A DNA stretch of 64,000 nucleotides from Dipteris shenzhenensis (taxonomy: Eukaryota; Polypodiophyta; Polypodiopsida; Gleicheniales): NCBI GenBank assembly GCA_047967505.1, contig CM106538.1; one strand, written 5' to 3'. The notes under the pieces are model-generated. The model saw nothing but the letters and a program-made list of their open reading frames with translations, did not search any database and had not been told where the DNA came from. Shown piece after piece: positions 11,076-22,069 of this stretch; the first letter of the stretch is position 1, and each line of letters opens with the position of its first letter. The translations under genes and the position numbers were made by a program.

Positions 11076-12436
11076 AATGTGGTTGGAGATGCCTAGATGT
11101 GGGCTTGCAATTTGTCTGCTATCTCTACCATTATACCAGGGGTGGATTCATGGCATTCAAGAAGAGTATATGCTCGCGACGTGGGGGAGGGCATGGCCTC
11201 CTCAATCTTTGGATCCGGTGGGCTATGTCAAGTGTGATGCGCTTGACGGTCACCTCTAAGAAGGGCTGAGATAGACCAAACCTCAATCGTGCGTGCTCTG
11301 GTCCCTATTCGTGTCGCACGTGGAGAGTGTGTCCCTCGTCTGGTAGCATCATGGTGGACTCTCCCACTGCTAATCCATGATGCTCTCATCTCCTCAAGCT
11401 CCTCTCCCTAAGCCTCACCGGCAGCTGACTCAGATGCCACTTCTACTCCTCCCAGGCTGAGTTGCAATTCATTCCAGCATCATATCTTCGACTCTCTGAC
11501 GCGTACAAGTGCCTGGAAAAGGTGCAGTTGCAGCGATCCAGTTCCCAGCCCTTCCAGAAGATCATCTACTTGCTGCGATTGAGGTTTCAAGCCCTACCTG
11601 GTTCCCAGAGATGCTGCTAATTGACTCCAAAGCACCCAGAGCTGCCGCGAATTGATTCCAAGGAGCCTAGCACTGCTGTGATTTGGTCTAAGAGTGCCCA
11701 GGATTCTCTACAAGCTATTCCAAGGAGTAGAGCCATATTGCGACTCGTTCTAGAAGTTGTTTTGTGTGTTACTATCTGCTCAAAAGTGTCATAATAGCAG
11801 TGGTTTTATTGCTAAAGTATTTACAAGTATATTAAGGTTTGGTTATAGTGGTGTCAGAGCGTGGCTTCATCAACTTCTATGTTGATGAGGATCCCAAGTG
11901 CAAGTAACTTTTATAAACCTGCTGCAAGAGAGAGTTCAGCAGGTACTTCAAGTGCTGAGAGAGCAAGTGTTCAAAGATCAAGCGCTGAAAGATGAAGTAC
12001 ATATGTCTAGCATAAATCCCAAGATTGGGCGCATAGTTTCTAGCATCGATATGCTCGTCGAATTCACCCAAAGACAGCCCTGGGTGTGGCAAAACCCTTT
12101 TGTGGGAGATTTGACCTGCTCAAGCTTTGGGAGAGCATTCGTAGCACGAAGTATTCTCAGCAAGTTTTCGCTCCAGTTTTCAGTTTGATTGTAAACCAAC
12201 TCGTTTGATTAGATCGCTACAAATAATGGTGAGGAGATAGACAATTTAAGAAAAGAGGTTTCAAGTCACCACCACCTCTTCGTTGAAGCTTGTCCTTGGG
12301 CAAAGTGGCTTTTGAGATGTTATGGGACATTTAAAGATAAGTATTTCTTTTATGTTTATTAAGCTTGCCTTATTTTGATTTAAAAAGATCTAACCCTTGT
12401 ATCTTATTACAAGGAAACAAGTACCTCAAGGTTTGG

Positions 12437-12474
<38 letters not shown>

Positions 12475-12495
12475 AATCCTCACTTCTTTTGCCAG
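11076..12495 (+). other. Decayed LTR/leader-like stretch, end of upstream NPG intron
   Basis: No recognised gene. From about 11440 to 11830 runs of the type 'ctgctgcgaattgattcc' resemble the 56.9-60.2 kb array. A PBS-like TGGTGTCAGAGC sits at about 11850, and after it a short open frame begins at ATG ~11884. Minor frames (96 aa, 11898-12188) look gag-like but unproven. A (GA)n run at about 12441-12470 precedes the splice acceptor at 12494-12495. Confidence 0.4.
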
Positions 12496-12643
12496 GTTAG
12501 GGACGTGAAAGTGTCAGAGGTGGATGTTTGGCAAGATTTGGCGGGTATTTACATGAGCTTAGCTTTGTGGCATGATGCGGAAGTATGCTTGGAGAAAGCT
12601 CAAGCATTGAAGCTTCATTCGGCTGCCACATGGCATGCAGTTG
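12496..12643 (+). CDS. NPG-like TPR protein, penultimate exon
   Basis: A 148 bp exon flanked by AG (12494-12495) and GT (12644-12645). It encodes a TPR helix pair with VSEVDVWQDLAGIYMSLALWHDAEVCLEKAQAL. This matches the region of plant NO POLLEN GERMINATION/NPG-related proteins where EVWQDLA and WHDAE-CL recur. NPG proteins are calmodulin-binding TPR proteins, counterparts of TTC7, and scaffold the plasma-membrane PI4-kinase alpha complex. The exon ends in phase 1 and joins exactly to the exon at 27589 (G plus GT gives Gly). Upstream exons are not in the window, so the preceding intron exceeds 12 kb. The exact paralog (NPG1, NPGR1 or NPGR2) cannot be told. Confidence 0.85.
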
Positions 12644-14399
12644 GTATATTCTCATATGCTTGTTTAACATTTCAAACTGATTGAAAGGTTCTGGTTTAGT
12701 TTATGATTTAAAGTCTTATGTTGATGGTTACGTGTAATACCAGAATCTGAGCTGAATCCACTTTGTTTACATTGTTGATTAAATCAAAACAAGCAATGAG
12801 AGAAAGATTGCTGGAAACAAAATTGCTTGGATTGTGGGAAAAATTGACGAACTATGGAGTCAGTTCACCAAATTACCCTTGGTGTTAGTTTGGGTTACGA
12901 TTAATTAAAGGTGAAAGGAGTGGTATGTAGACCTTAGGTCGTAGGTTAGGACGGCCATGATGTTATGTCATGGACAAGGATTAGAGATTTTAAAGGGGCC
13001 ACATGATATGTCAAGGCCCCACATACATCCATAAGGGATGAAGGGAATGGAGGCCGCCACATGGCAGAAATCCATTGGTCTATCTCATGTGGCCTTGCCA
13101 TGTGTCACACAAGCATGAACTCACCATGTCACTCAATTTAGGGCAGCCAATCAGGTGCAGCTATTGCATCTATGGTGTATGCTTGATGCATTTTGATATG
13201 GCACACTATGTCAGTGTTCCACATAGGATGGTGCTGAAACCCTAGCTTTTGTGTGAAGGCACCAGTAAGCTTATCCCTCTGCCTTTTCACCTCCTCGCCT
13301 CAGCTAGGTTTTGCTGAGATGAGGTTCATTATGTGCTTGCAGTAAGTTCCTGCATTTCCAATCGTATGCTATCATTTAGCAAGTGTTGGCATTTCCACCA
13401 CAGCAATTCACACCTGTGTGCATCTATCCTACTTGTATTTGTGTGTCGAGGGTACTTCTGTCTACAAGGCTCCCATCTCAGTTTTTTTCAAGGTATTAGT
13501 ACACTGATAGCTTGCTAGACGTGATAATAATGTTTGGGCAGTCTCTAGCAAGCGTAACGCACCATTGAGCATAATTCTTGGAACCCCTAGAAGGATCCCT
13601 TGAAAGCCTTAGATTGAGAGGAGATCCCCTACAAGGGTGTGCATGGAAGACATAGAAAATCCTAGGTAAGGGAAATCCTACAAAGCCTATATTTATGCAG
13701 AGGAACACCTGCAAAACATTTGTAGGCAGATTGAAGGAAATCTGAGCCATAACTCAAGATTGAAGAAGGAAGATCTGAAGCAAGAAGTTCTGCAACAGAA
13801 TCCCTAAGCGGCAACTTCAAGCAAACATGATCATTAGAAGACGCACATAGAAATGGTGATCTGGGTGTGCACGGTGACAAAAGAACATAAGACGGATTTG
13901 TAAAGACAAATGGGTGGGGCCACTAAAAACAGGCACCGTTACCCTAAAGGCTGGTGTTTGCAGCAAGAAACCAAGAAAGTAAATACATCACGCTGTTGCT
14001 GCTGTTGCTGGTGCTAGAGAATCCAAAATGTAAAGGGCAACAATGGAAGGCCCCTGGTTGTCGGCCAACAAATCGTCTACTGTGTATGTTGTCTGTGGGA
14101 CCAACTCCATCAGTCACTTGAGGGTAGATAAAATGAGCTTGTCTGACTTCTGCGGCTATGGATCTAGTGAGGGTTGGTGCCGTCGAGGAAGAGAATCAGT
14201 GATTGCTTGCTGCTGCACAGATTGTTTGGGGCCCGCACTCCATTCTCTGTAGCCTCCGAGAGAAAGCTTGTCATTTGAAAAGTGCTACCGTCACTTCCAT
14301 GATCTGTCTCCTTACGTGAGACAATAGCGAGGAAATGTCTACGGTCCTCATGTGAGTGTCTACCTGAGGTCGAGTATGAAGATACGGGCACTCTGGTCC

Positions 14400-14939
14400 T
14401 CTACTATTGCTGGCTCAGGTCGACGGAGAAAAAGTCCATGATCATCGTCTGGCTGGGCTCTGACGGTCCCTTCTGTGCTCTCCTTTGCACTCGCATGAGC
14501 TGATCTCTTTATCTCCTGGCCTTGAGGAGAAAAACCACCACATGTTGATTAGGGTGGGGCAGAAACTCTTTGAGTTGGCCAAATTCGTTGCTGAAAAGAT
14601 AGTGATACCGTCCATGGATCTCATAGCACATGGCGAATGTGAATGCAGAGTGCTTCTCTATCTCGGCCTCCTGCATATTACGTAAGTGCAGATCTGTCCC
14701 ATGTGGGATGCCCTCTTCTTGCCTCTCTCAACCCATAGGCTATGTGAAGAAACTGTTCGATCGAGATCCTCAATGCATGTGGGATATGGATTTGGTTGTA
14801 GCCCAGCGGTTGGGTAAACCCCTCCTCTTAAGGTCTGTAAGCAGTGATCACTATAGAAGTTAAGCTCAACTGAAAGCTTAGTAGGTGCTAGCCAAGTCCT
14901 ATATGTGTGGCGCTGCAATAGATCCTCTCTGATGACCAT
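14400..14939 (-). pseudogene. LINE-C C-terminal region
   Basis: Begins VIREDLLQRHTYRTWL and KLSVELNFYSDHCLQTL, closely parallel to the LINE-A segment after its 2794 stop (VIREDLLQLHTFRTWL). Frameshifts follow near 14690 and 14625. The zinc-knuckle cysteines are largely lost. Confidence 0.7.
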
Positions 14940-15260
14940 GGCTCACCTCATGGTAGGTGACCAGAATGGATGGAGCTGCAAGGCTATATTGCATTGGTAG
15001 TAGCCTATCCAGTTGTAGTCCCAGGCTTGCAAACTATCTGTGTGTCGGACCGTACAAGCTTCTCTGATCTCCCTCTGCCTCCAAGGACATAGATGAAGCC
15101 AAGGCTAGCCATGGCAATCGGCACCGTCTAGATATTGTGATACTAAAGTCCGTGACTCTATGGAGTTAAGTAACCACTTGCAAGACTGCATTGAGCTGTA
15201 GAGGGGTACCACCAAACTCTGCTAGTATGGTTTGATGGGGGATCGATGGCTTGCTGCAGA

Positions 15261-15545
15261 TCATCCGAGCAGATCCTGTAGTCTCTCTATTGGCCAACTT
15301 GTGTCCGATAGGTCTGGCTCCCAAAAGGGACTGTCGTACATTTCAGCTAGACAGACAAGCAAATCAAAGAGAAGAGAGTAGGTACCAGGGTCTTGGAAAT
15401 GCGAGTGAAAGCATTGACGCTCGAGTCTAGCTAGTGCAGCATATCCTTTGCTTAAACGAGCCAGCATGGTTGGTTGCATTGAGAAGATCAGGCTTGAGAA
15501 GAGAACCCCTAAGTATGTAAAGGATGCAACAATCGCCATTGGTGC
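15261..15545 (-). pseudogene. LINE-C RT thumb fragment
   Basis: Reads YLGVLFSSLIFSMQPTMLARLSKGY and LERQCFHSHFQDP, matching the corresponding part of LINE-A RT. The catalytic palm is absent. Confidence 0.8.
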
Positions 15546-15573
15546 CCCGTCAAAGGTAAATTGCTCTCAAGTT

Positions 15574-15868
15574 TGTTAGAAACATGGTGGAAGGAGAGAG
15601 AGAGAGAGAGAGAGAGTTAGGGTGTGAGAAAATAATGCTCCAATGAAGACATGAAGAAGGCTTTTATTCATCCATGAAGTATGACAAGACAAGTGAAGTA
15701 CAAGCCTTATGTAGGCTATTCCCTCACATTCTAGCACCTAGTGCATATGGGATAAGTCCCATGATGACACGTGGCACTCACACAAGACTAACATACATAA
15801 ACTAGTACTAGATCACCTAGTACTCTACACTAACACACTCTTTGACTATGATATCTCCACCCCCCTTT
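15574..15868 (-). repeat. copia-type 3' LTR with polypurine tract, remnant
   Basis: On the minus strand a purine tract (TAAAGGGGGG, 15859-15868) is followed by TGGAGATATC... and ends TTTCTAACA at 15574, fitting a PPT plus an LTR of ~286 bp. A (GA)n run lies inside. No partner LTR is seen nearby. The sequence from 15869 to 16190 is presumably the element's internal end and includes a ~65 bp tandem duplication at 16016-16135, but no protein is recognisable. Confidence 0.5.
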
Positions 15869-16191
15869 AGAGCAAAGAGGTGTGAGACCCAACATGCAAG
15901 AGTAGACCAATCCCCCCTCCACCACAATACTGCAAAGAGCAAGTCCAACTATCCAACACCTCCCGTGTGATATTGACTTCTTAGTCAGCTTGTGACCGGC
16001 AAGGACAAACCATCACTCGTCATCCCCCTTTACTCTGAACTGCCCAGGGTAGAGGACCTCTTATTGACCTCTTATTGACTCGTCATCCCCCCTTACTTTG
16101 AACTGCCCAGGGCAGAGGACCTCTTATTGACTCAAGTGGGGGGGGGGGGGTATAGTGAGGTCATGTATCCGTTAGACAAAAGCCAATGGAC

Positions 16192-16870
16192 CTAGTAGGT
16201 AGTCCACTGTGCTAGTCCTGCCTCCATGTGGAAAGCATGTGAATCCCCTGGATGAGGCCATCTCTGAAGGCCATTGTAGATGAGGTCGTGGACATCTCCC
16301 AACTCAAGCAGGTGTCGCCCATATGCTGTCACATGTGAAGTATTTGTAGAAAGTCTTTGAATTCCAAGCTCTGCTGCATCTAACTCTGGTATCATGTGGG
16401 GGTCTCTCTCATATGTGAAGTCAAGTAAGCCCACTTGCCTATCTCTCGTCCTTGCATTGAAATCCCCTAGAAGGAGGATGTCTCCTTCTATAGAGAACTC
16501 TATGATATCATGATGTATCGTTCCATAAGGACTGTCTCCCTGTAGTGACATCATGGGCGTATGATGACGTGTCTGGAGGGAAATAGCATATTGCAATGAA
16601 GATCGGTCGGGCATCTAGTAGCTGTACTCGTATCCACATATTACGCACATGTTCCTCTCTTCGTACCACAGATATGAGTGGTCTCAAGTGTGTTTTGAAA
16701 AGGAAAGCCACACCTCCAGAGCCTCGTACTCCACTATCTCTCCTCAGTTCTTTCCTATGAGCTGACTCTCAAATGTACCCTGTCACTGTGGGCAGCCCTC
16801 TCTCTAGGCTCTCATGTGTCTCAGTGTAGAAGATGATGTCTTTGCCTGTGTACGTCTCTGAGAAGCTACT
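16192..16870 (-). pseudogene. LINE-C endonuclease domain
   Basis: EEP-type endonuclease with DIIFYTETHE (catalytic Glu) near the start, a GVAFLFK strand, PIFIAICYFPPD and LLLGDFNAR. The end loses the S-x-x-D-Y block after QWTTY at 16192. One stop (TGA/TAG near 16770) and one frameshift near 16560 break it. A (GA)n microsatellite at 16885-16935 lies just upstream. Confidence 0.8.
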
Positions 16871-16886
16871 TGGGTTGGACCAAAGG

Positions 16887-16934
<48 letters not shown>

Positions 16935-17598
16935 CCTCGCGGGCCTATGAAACAAAGTACAATCACAAGTGACTCATACAAGCCGCTATGGGCTGATGCA
17001 AGGGGGTCGCTAAGCCCCCTGCAGAGTACTAAGGAAAACTCTAAGGAAATACGACTCAGAAACAATATAATTGGAGACTCAGATACTCAAAAGGCATATC
17101 CAGGTGCCATGGTGGCTCTCCCGTGAGATGTGATGATATCTCGGAGCTGCGTCTGTCGTGTTGACTCGCGTAATTGCAAGGGGGGGTGTGGTTACCAAGA
17201 GCTTTGTATCCAACGTGCCATGTTAAGAGTGACCCCTCGGCTTTGGCGCTCGCTTGTGAGAAAGGCCGTGATATCCATACTACTCGGTCTAGCTACTCTT
17301 TGCTCTACCGCTCCATGCCATCTCCTCCCACTAGTCCACTCTGCCCTCATCTCACCAATCTCGTCCTCCTCAGCTCCGCTATGTCATGGGGCTGACTCAA
17401 AGACATTTAAATCTGTCACCTGTCTCTGGGATGCATCTATCTCTGGTTCGGGTAGGACCATAGGTTGCATAATCTGTCTCATAAGAGTCTCTGTATGCCA
17501 TCTCATGTGCATCCGACACAGTCTTGATATTGGAAATGGATCAAGTGAGAGAGTGGTCCAAATCCCAGTCCCTTTTGGTATAGGCAGTGGTACCGTCC

Positions 17599-18073
17599 TC
17601 AAATCTCATAGTTTGCTGGACATACATATAGAGAGTGCTCCTCTGTCTCCACCTCCCCTAGTGTGCAAAGCTTGCATATTCGCTGCTCTCTTGATTTTAC
17701 GGCAGCTCTTCGTGCCTCTATCACCAGCTGGTGGGATGAGACTCTCATTTGCTCGATGGCAATCCTCAAGGAGTGTGAGATGTCTAATGATCGCTCCATC
17801 CTTTGAGATCTGAAGGAAAGGGTCTCGATAGAACTGGATCTTGGTGGGGAACTCTTGGTCCCCTCCCCAAGTCCGTGTTGTGTGAAGCTGTAGTAGATCC
17901 ATTGGTATGATACGGTTGATCTCATCTCGTGGGATAAGGGAAGATGGGGCATCTAGGTTGTACTGAAATGGTGGGAGACGATCCATCTGGATCCCTTGGC
18001 TATCAAACCATCTGTAGATACATGTGTACCAAGCTGTGCTGACCCCACGGTCTGCAAGTCGTCGTGATGCCAA
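17599..18073 (-). pseudogene. LINE-B C-terminal region with CCHC knuckle
   Basis: Two overlapping frames together give WYTCIYRWFDSQGI, FQYNLDAPSSL, KIQFYRDPFLQI and finally RICKLCTLGEVETEEHSLYVCP. This is the same Cys-x2-Cys...His-x4-Cys pattern and order seen in LINE-A. One frameshift lies near 17850. Confidence 0.8.
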
Positions 18074-18557
18074 TCACGGCAATCTCTAGTTAGGTGAAGT
18101 CCAAATCCTGTGAATATATGTTAGTGTCTAGAAGATAGCATCAATCTAGAGAGGTGTGATAGTGAACTCTACCTGTATGATCATATGAGGGACTGAGGGC
18201 TTACTGCGGATCATCCAGGAGCCCATAATCACCTGTAGTCGCTCAAACCTCTTTCAGTATATCGCTGAGAGGTCACCTCCCCAAAAGGGTGCTGCATACA
18301 TGGCTGTTGGTCTCATGAGTGTATCAAAAAGCTATCCCTTTGTATGAGGGTCCTGGAAGTGTGCCTGAAAACATTGTCGCTCTAGACGAGCTAGAGCCCC
18401 TTGCCAACGTGTGAGTTGAGCTCTAGCTGCGTGGACCAATCCTGAAGACTGGGCCCGAGAAAATTGCTCCAGGGTATGTAGGACTGTGCAATCTCTACGG
18501 GCTCATCTCGATAGTTGAAACTATGTCGATGAAGCACTGCCCATGAAGTGTTGAAAA

Positions 18558-19545
18558 TCATAACTTTGGTCTTCCAAGGTTGTCTGACAAGCAGCTCTCC
18601 CTACAAAATACCTTTAGGGCATGTAGATGCTTTTGGAGACCTGCTGCTGCGGAGGATATGAGTACTATGTCATCGGCATAAAGCAATATCTGCACCATTA
18701 GCTTATCAAGTAGTGACCCCTCCCCTCCTAAGTTGTCAATGAAGGCAATGAAGGCAATGATCTCATCGATATAGAGCCCAAAGAGTGTTGGTGAGAGGGG
18801 GCATCCCCGCTTCACTCCAATCATACTCTCCACCCAATCAGATAGACCTCTTGGGGCTCGTACTCTGCCTCTGACTATCTCATACAGACTCATCACCCCC
18901 CATATCATGATGTCGGGAATCCACATTTCCTGAAACCTCTTGATCAAGCCAGCCCATGGGTCAGTATCAAAGGCCTTCTGAAAGTCGACGAAACAAGTGT
19001 AGACTTTTTGAGATCTGGCTCTCGCCTCCTCAATGATGGCCCGTAGAGTGAATATGTGATCTAGAGTAGAGTGCTGTCTCCTGAACCCGGCTTGCTGTAA
19101 AGCTTGCTGCCCAGGTGTCTTTGTGAAGTTGCTGATCTCTTTCTCCGACATTGAATCACAAATCATGGCCAATGTGTGGTCCATCATGAGTGTGCGGTAA
19201 TTCCCAGTATCCATGGGGTCTGCTGATTTGTGTATCAGGACAATGGTGGTAGTGCTCCAGGCAGGGGGAAACCCATGACAAACAGCTTGGTTAAACAGTT
19301 GCGCAAGGATTGGGGGCCAAGACGTCCATCCCATGTGCAAAGTGCTCAGTCCGTAGTCCCTTATGGTCTTGGGCTCGCTGGTCGTGAAGCCGGCATAGTG
19401 CTGCCTGCACATTATAGGTGGTGAACAACATACAGGTGGCTGGCCTGGGGATGGAAGACATATCTGGTGGGGGCTGAGCTGGAGCATCATACAGTGATGT
19501 CACATATGTGTGCCATCTATCTGGATCTGTGATGGGAATCGGTGA
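18558..19545 (-). pseudogene. LINE-B reverse transcriptase
   Basis: Contains KVYTCFVDFQKAFDTDPW, GVKRGCPLSPTLFGLYIDE and the catalytic ILLYADDIVLISS, in the same order as LINE-A. The longest frame covers about 310 residues with a shift near 19320. The following thumb region (18557-18074) is full of stops. Confidence 0.88.
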
Positions 19546-19546
19546 C

Positions 19547-19551
19547 TTCCC
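19547..19551. repeat. copia-2 target site duplication (left)
   Basis: TTCCC directly before the left LTR, identical to 25780-25784. Confidence 0.9.
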
Positions 19552-19762
19552 TGAGAGGGGGAAGAGAGGAGGAAGGAAGCAAGAGAGTGAGAGTCAGAGA
19601 GAGACACACTAGTGTGGGTGTGAAGTGAAGAGTGAGCCACACCACAAACTCACTTATGTTTTATTAGGATTAGGTTTACCCTATGACTGTCTTAAGACAG
19701 TCATAGGTGTCCTATCTTTAATTCTTTTAATTAAGGGTAGGCAATGTGCCTTTACCCCAACA
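19552..19762 (-). repeat. copia-2 3' LTR
   Basis: 211 bp, TG...CA. It contains an inverted repeat, GACTGTCTTAAGACAGTC. Confidence 0.95.
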
Positions 19763-19775
19763 ACCTCCCACCTAA
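19763..19775 (-). other. copia-2 polypurine tract
   Basis: The minus strand reads TTAGGTGGGAGGT next to the 3' LTR. Confidence 0.7.
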
Positions 19776-19861
19776 AGGCCAATGTGCCTAAAGGGGAGAA
19801 AAGAATAAAAATTACAGCAATATACAGTTACTGTATACTAGACCATAAAGTAAGAATGGTC

Positions 19862-22069
19862 TCATCCTAATCCCATGATGTGGCGGCAATGTGCAAACCG
19901 CTCTGTAGGCAAGCTCTTAGTGAGCAAATCTGCAGGATTATCATCAGTATGTACTTTCACAAGCTCAAGACGCTTGTCTTCCAGCACCTCCCTGATGAAA
20001 TGATATTTCACTTCTATGTGCTTGGTCTTCTGATGAAAGACCGGATTCTTTGCCAACATGATAGCACTCTGACTATCACAATGCAAAACTGGCATGTCAC
20101 CTGTAATGCCCAAATCTCCCACCAGCCGAGTAAGCCATATTGCTTCCTTGCAAGCCTCAGTGGCTGCAACATATTCAGCTTCTGTGGTTGACAGTGCAAC
20201 GCATTTCTGCAACCGAGACACCCATGATATAGCACCTCCTGCAAATGTGAAAATATAACCGGTAGTAGACTTCCGGTTATCTGCATTCCCTGCATAGTCT
20301 GAATCTGTAAAACCATGCACCAATGCATCCTTCCTACCATAGCATATGCACAAGTCTTTGGTACCTTTGAGATACCTCAAGACACCTTTCACTGCTTCCC
20401 AATGCCGCTTGCCTGGATTTGCCATATACCTGCTGATGACTCCCACCGCAAAAGCAATATCCGGACGAGTGGCAACCATGGCATACATCAAAGATCCAAC
20501 TGCAGATGCATACGGAACCTTGGCCATTTCAGCCTTATCATCATCTGATCTGGGGCTGTCCTTACTGCTGAGTTTTAAATGTGGAGGCAACGGGGTACTA
20601 ATGGACTTTCCCCCCTCCATTTTAAACCTCTGCAGTACTTTGTCAATATACTCTTTCTGTGACAGAAACAAAAGTCCCTTGGACCTGTCACGAGTAATAC
20701 GCATGCCAAGAATATGATTTGCATCACCCAAGTCTTTCATGTCAAAAGACTTATGCAGTTGTTTCTTCAAAATCTCATGCTGAGATTTACTGGCAATAAG
20801 CATGTCATCCACATATAGAATGAGTAGCATCAAACTGCCATCTTTTGCCCGTTTGGTGTATAAGCAATGATCTGTCTCACACCGATGATACCCTTGGGAC
20901 TGCATGAAGGCATCAAACTTCTTGTACCATTCTCTTGGCGCCTGCTTGAGTCCATACAAGCTCCTTTTGAGCTTACACACAAGCTGCTCTTTCCCTTTAA
21001 CAGCATATCCCTCTGGCTGACTCATATAGATCTCATCATGGAGATCTCCGTGAAGAAAAGCTGTCTTCACATCCATCTGACATAAATCCATGTCATCATG
21101 AGCAACAAGAGCCAACACTGCTCTCAAAGTAGTCATCTTGACTACAGGGGAAAAAATCTCATCAAAGTCAATGCCCTTCTCCTGCTTAAATCCCTTGGCA
21201 ACCAATCTGGCCTTATACCGAGGTAAAGCATTTGAATCCACTTTGACTTTGTAAACCCACTTGCATGGCAAAACCTTTCTGCCTGCAGGTAACTGCACCA
21301 AGTCCCATGTATCATTCTGAAGTAGGGAGTCCATTTCTGACTGCATTGCTTTCTCCCACTTCTTTTTCTCTGCTCTTCCCATAGCTTCCTTGAAGCTGGA
21401 AGGCTCACCACAATCTGTCAGCATGATAAAATCAGCCACATTATTGGCTCCTGGAACAAACCTGGCAGGAGGCCGTTGTGCACGGGAGCTCCTCCTAACA
21501 AAATGTTCCGGATTAGGCTGCTGTCCAGCCTGTTCTTCATGCATGACAGGTGGCTGTACCACCATATCTGGCTGTGCTACAGCTCCATCTGCTGGCATAT
21601 CCAGTGGTACATCATTGGCAAAATTATTTGGCTGATTTCCAGCCTGTATACCCTCTTGAACAGGGTGATCTGCAGCAGGCTGCTGCTGCATATAAATGGG
21701 CATTCTTTGCTGTCCAACATCATCATAAATAACCCTCCTGTATTCCACAGGTTGCACGGGTTCCTTGTGTACACTATCTTCTTTAAAGATGACATCATTG
21801 CTGCGTATAATCTTCCGTTTAACGGGATCCCATAACCTGTACCCCATTTCACCTTCGTCACCATATCCCATAAAGATGCATCTGATAGACTTTGGATCCA
21901 GTTTGGTGCGTAGATCTTTGCGTACATGAGCAAAGCACTCGCAGCCAAATACCCGTAAGTGCTTATATGAGGGTGGCTTGCCAGACCACACCTCCTCTGG
22001 CACTTTCAACTCCAAAGCCTTATTTGGTGACCTGTTAATAATGTGAACTGCTGTTTGCACGGCTTCTGG
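19862..22069 (-). CDS. copia-2 pol, C-terminal part: integrase end, RT, RNase H
   Basis: Continues the same frame as the upstream ORF after one TAG. It carries the end of integrase (PSYKHLRVFGCECFAHV, CIFMGYGDEGEMGYRLWD), a proline/glutamine-rich spacer, the reverse transcriptase (NDTWDLVQLPAGRKVLPCKWVYKVK, YKARLVAKGFKQ, MDVKTAFLHGDL, catalytic LYVDDMLIAS) and RNase H (GFTDSDYAGN, TTEAEYVAA, HCDSQSAI), ending ADLLTKSLPTERF. All catalytic motifs appear intact. Only readthrough or reversion of the stop would give a full polyprotein of about 1,360 residues. Confidence 0.93.
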   Translation of the reverse strand, partial: PEAVQTAVHIINRSPNKALELKVPEEVWSGKPPSYKHLRVFGCECFAHVRKDLRTKLDPKSIRCIFMGYGDEGEMGYRLWDPVKRKIIRSNDVIFKEDSVHKEPVQPVEYRRVIYDDVGQQRMPIYMQQQPAADHPVQEGIQAGNQPNNFANDVPLDMPADGAVAQPDMVVQPPVMHEEQAGQQPNPEHFVRRSSRAQRPPARFVPGANNVADFIMLTDCGEPSSFKEAMGRAEKKKWEKAMQSEMDSLLQNDTWDLVQLPAGRKVLPCKWVYKVKVDSNALPRYKARLVAKGFKQEKGIDFDEIFSPVVKMTTLRAVLALVAHDDMDLCQMDVKTAFLHGDLHDEIYMSQPEGYAVKGKEQLVCKLKRSLYGLKQAPREWYKKFDAFMQSQGYHRCETDHCLYTKRAKDGSLMLLILYVDDMLIASKSQHEILKKQLHKSFDMKDLGDANHILGMRITRDRSKGLLFLSQKEYIDKVLQRFKMEGGKSISTPLPPHLKLSSKDSPRSDDDKAEMAKVPYASAVGSLMYAMVATRPDIAFAVGVISRYMANPGKRHWEAVKGVLRYLKGTKDLCICYGRKDALVHGFTDSDYAGNADNRKSTTGYIFTFAGGAISWVSRLQKCVALSTTEAEYVAATEACKEAIWLTRLVGDLGITGDMPVLHCDSQSAIMLAKNPVFHQKTKHIEVKYHFIREVLEDKRLELVKVHTDDNPADLLTKSLPTERFAHCRHIMGLG

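Larger units (their letters stand above)
14160..16890 (-). mobile_element. LINE-C, internally deleted non-LTR retrotransposon
   Basis: Minus-strand LINE related to LINE-A and LINE-B. It keeps an endonuclease (about 16870-16192), a short piece of RT thumb (15539-15261) and the C-terminal region (14939-14400). The central RT is missing. A copia LTR piece lies in the gap. Its 3' boundary near 14160 is approximate. Confidence 0.75.

Noticed and set aside
11898-12188. 96-residue ORF after the PBS-like site as gag
   Set aside because: There is no zinc knuckle or clear gag similarity. Kept only as part of a decayed leader-like stretch.
17130-17813. 227-residue plus-strand ORF
   Set aside because: It is antisense to the LINE-B C-terminal coding region, which carries the recognisable knuckle.
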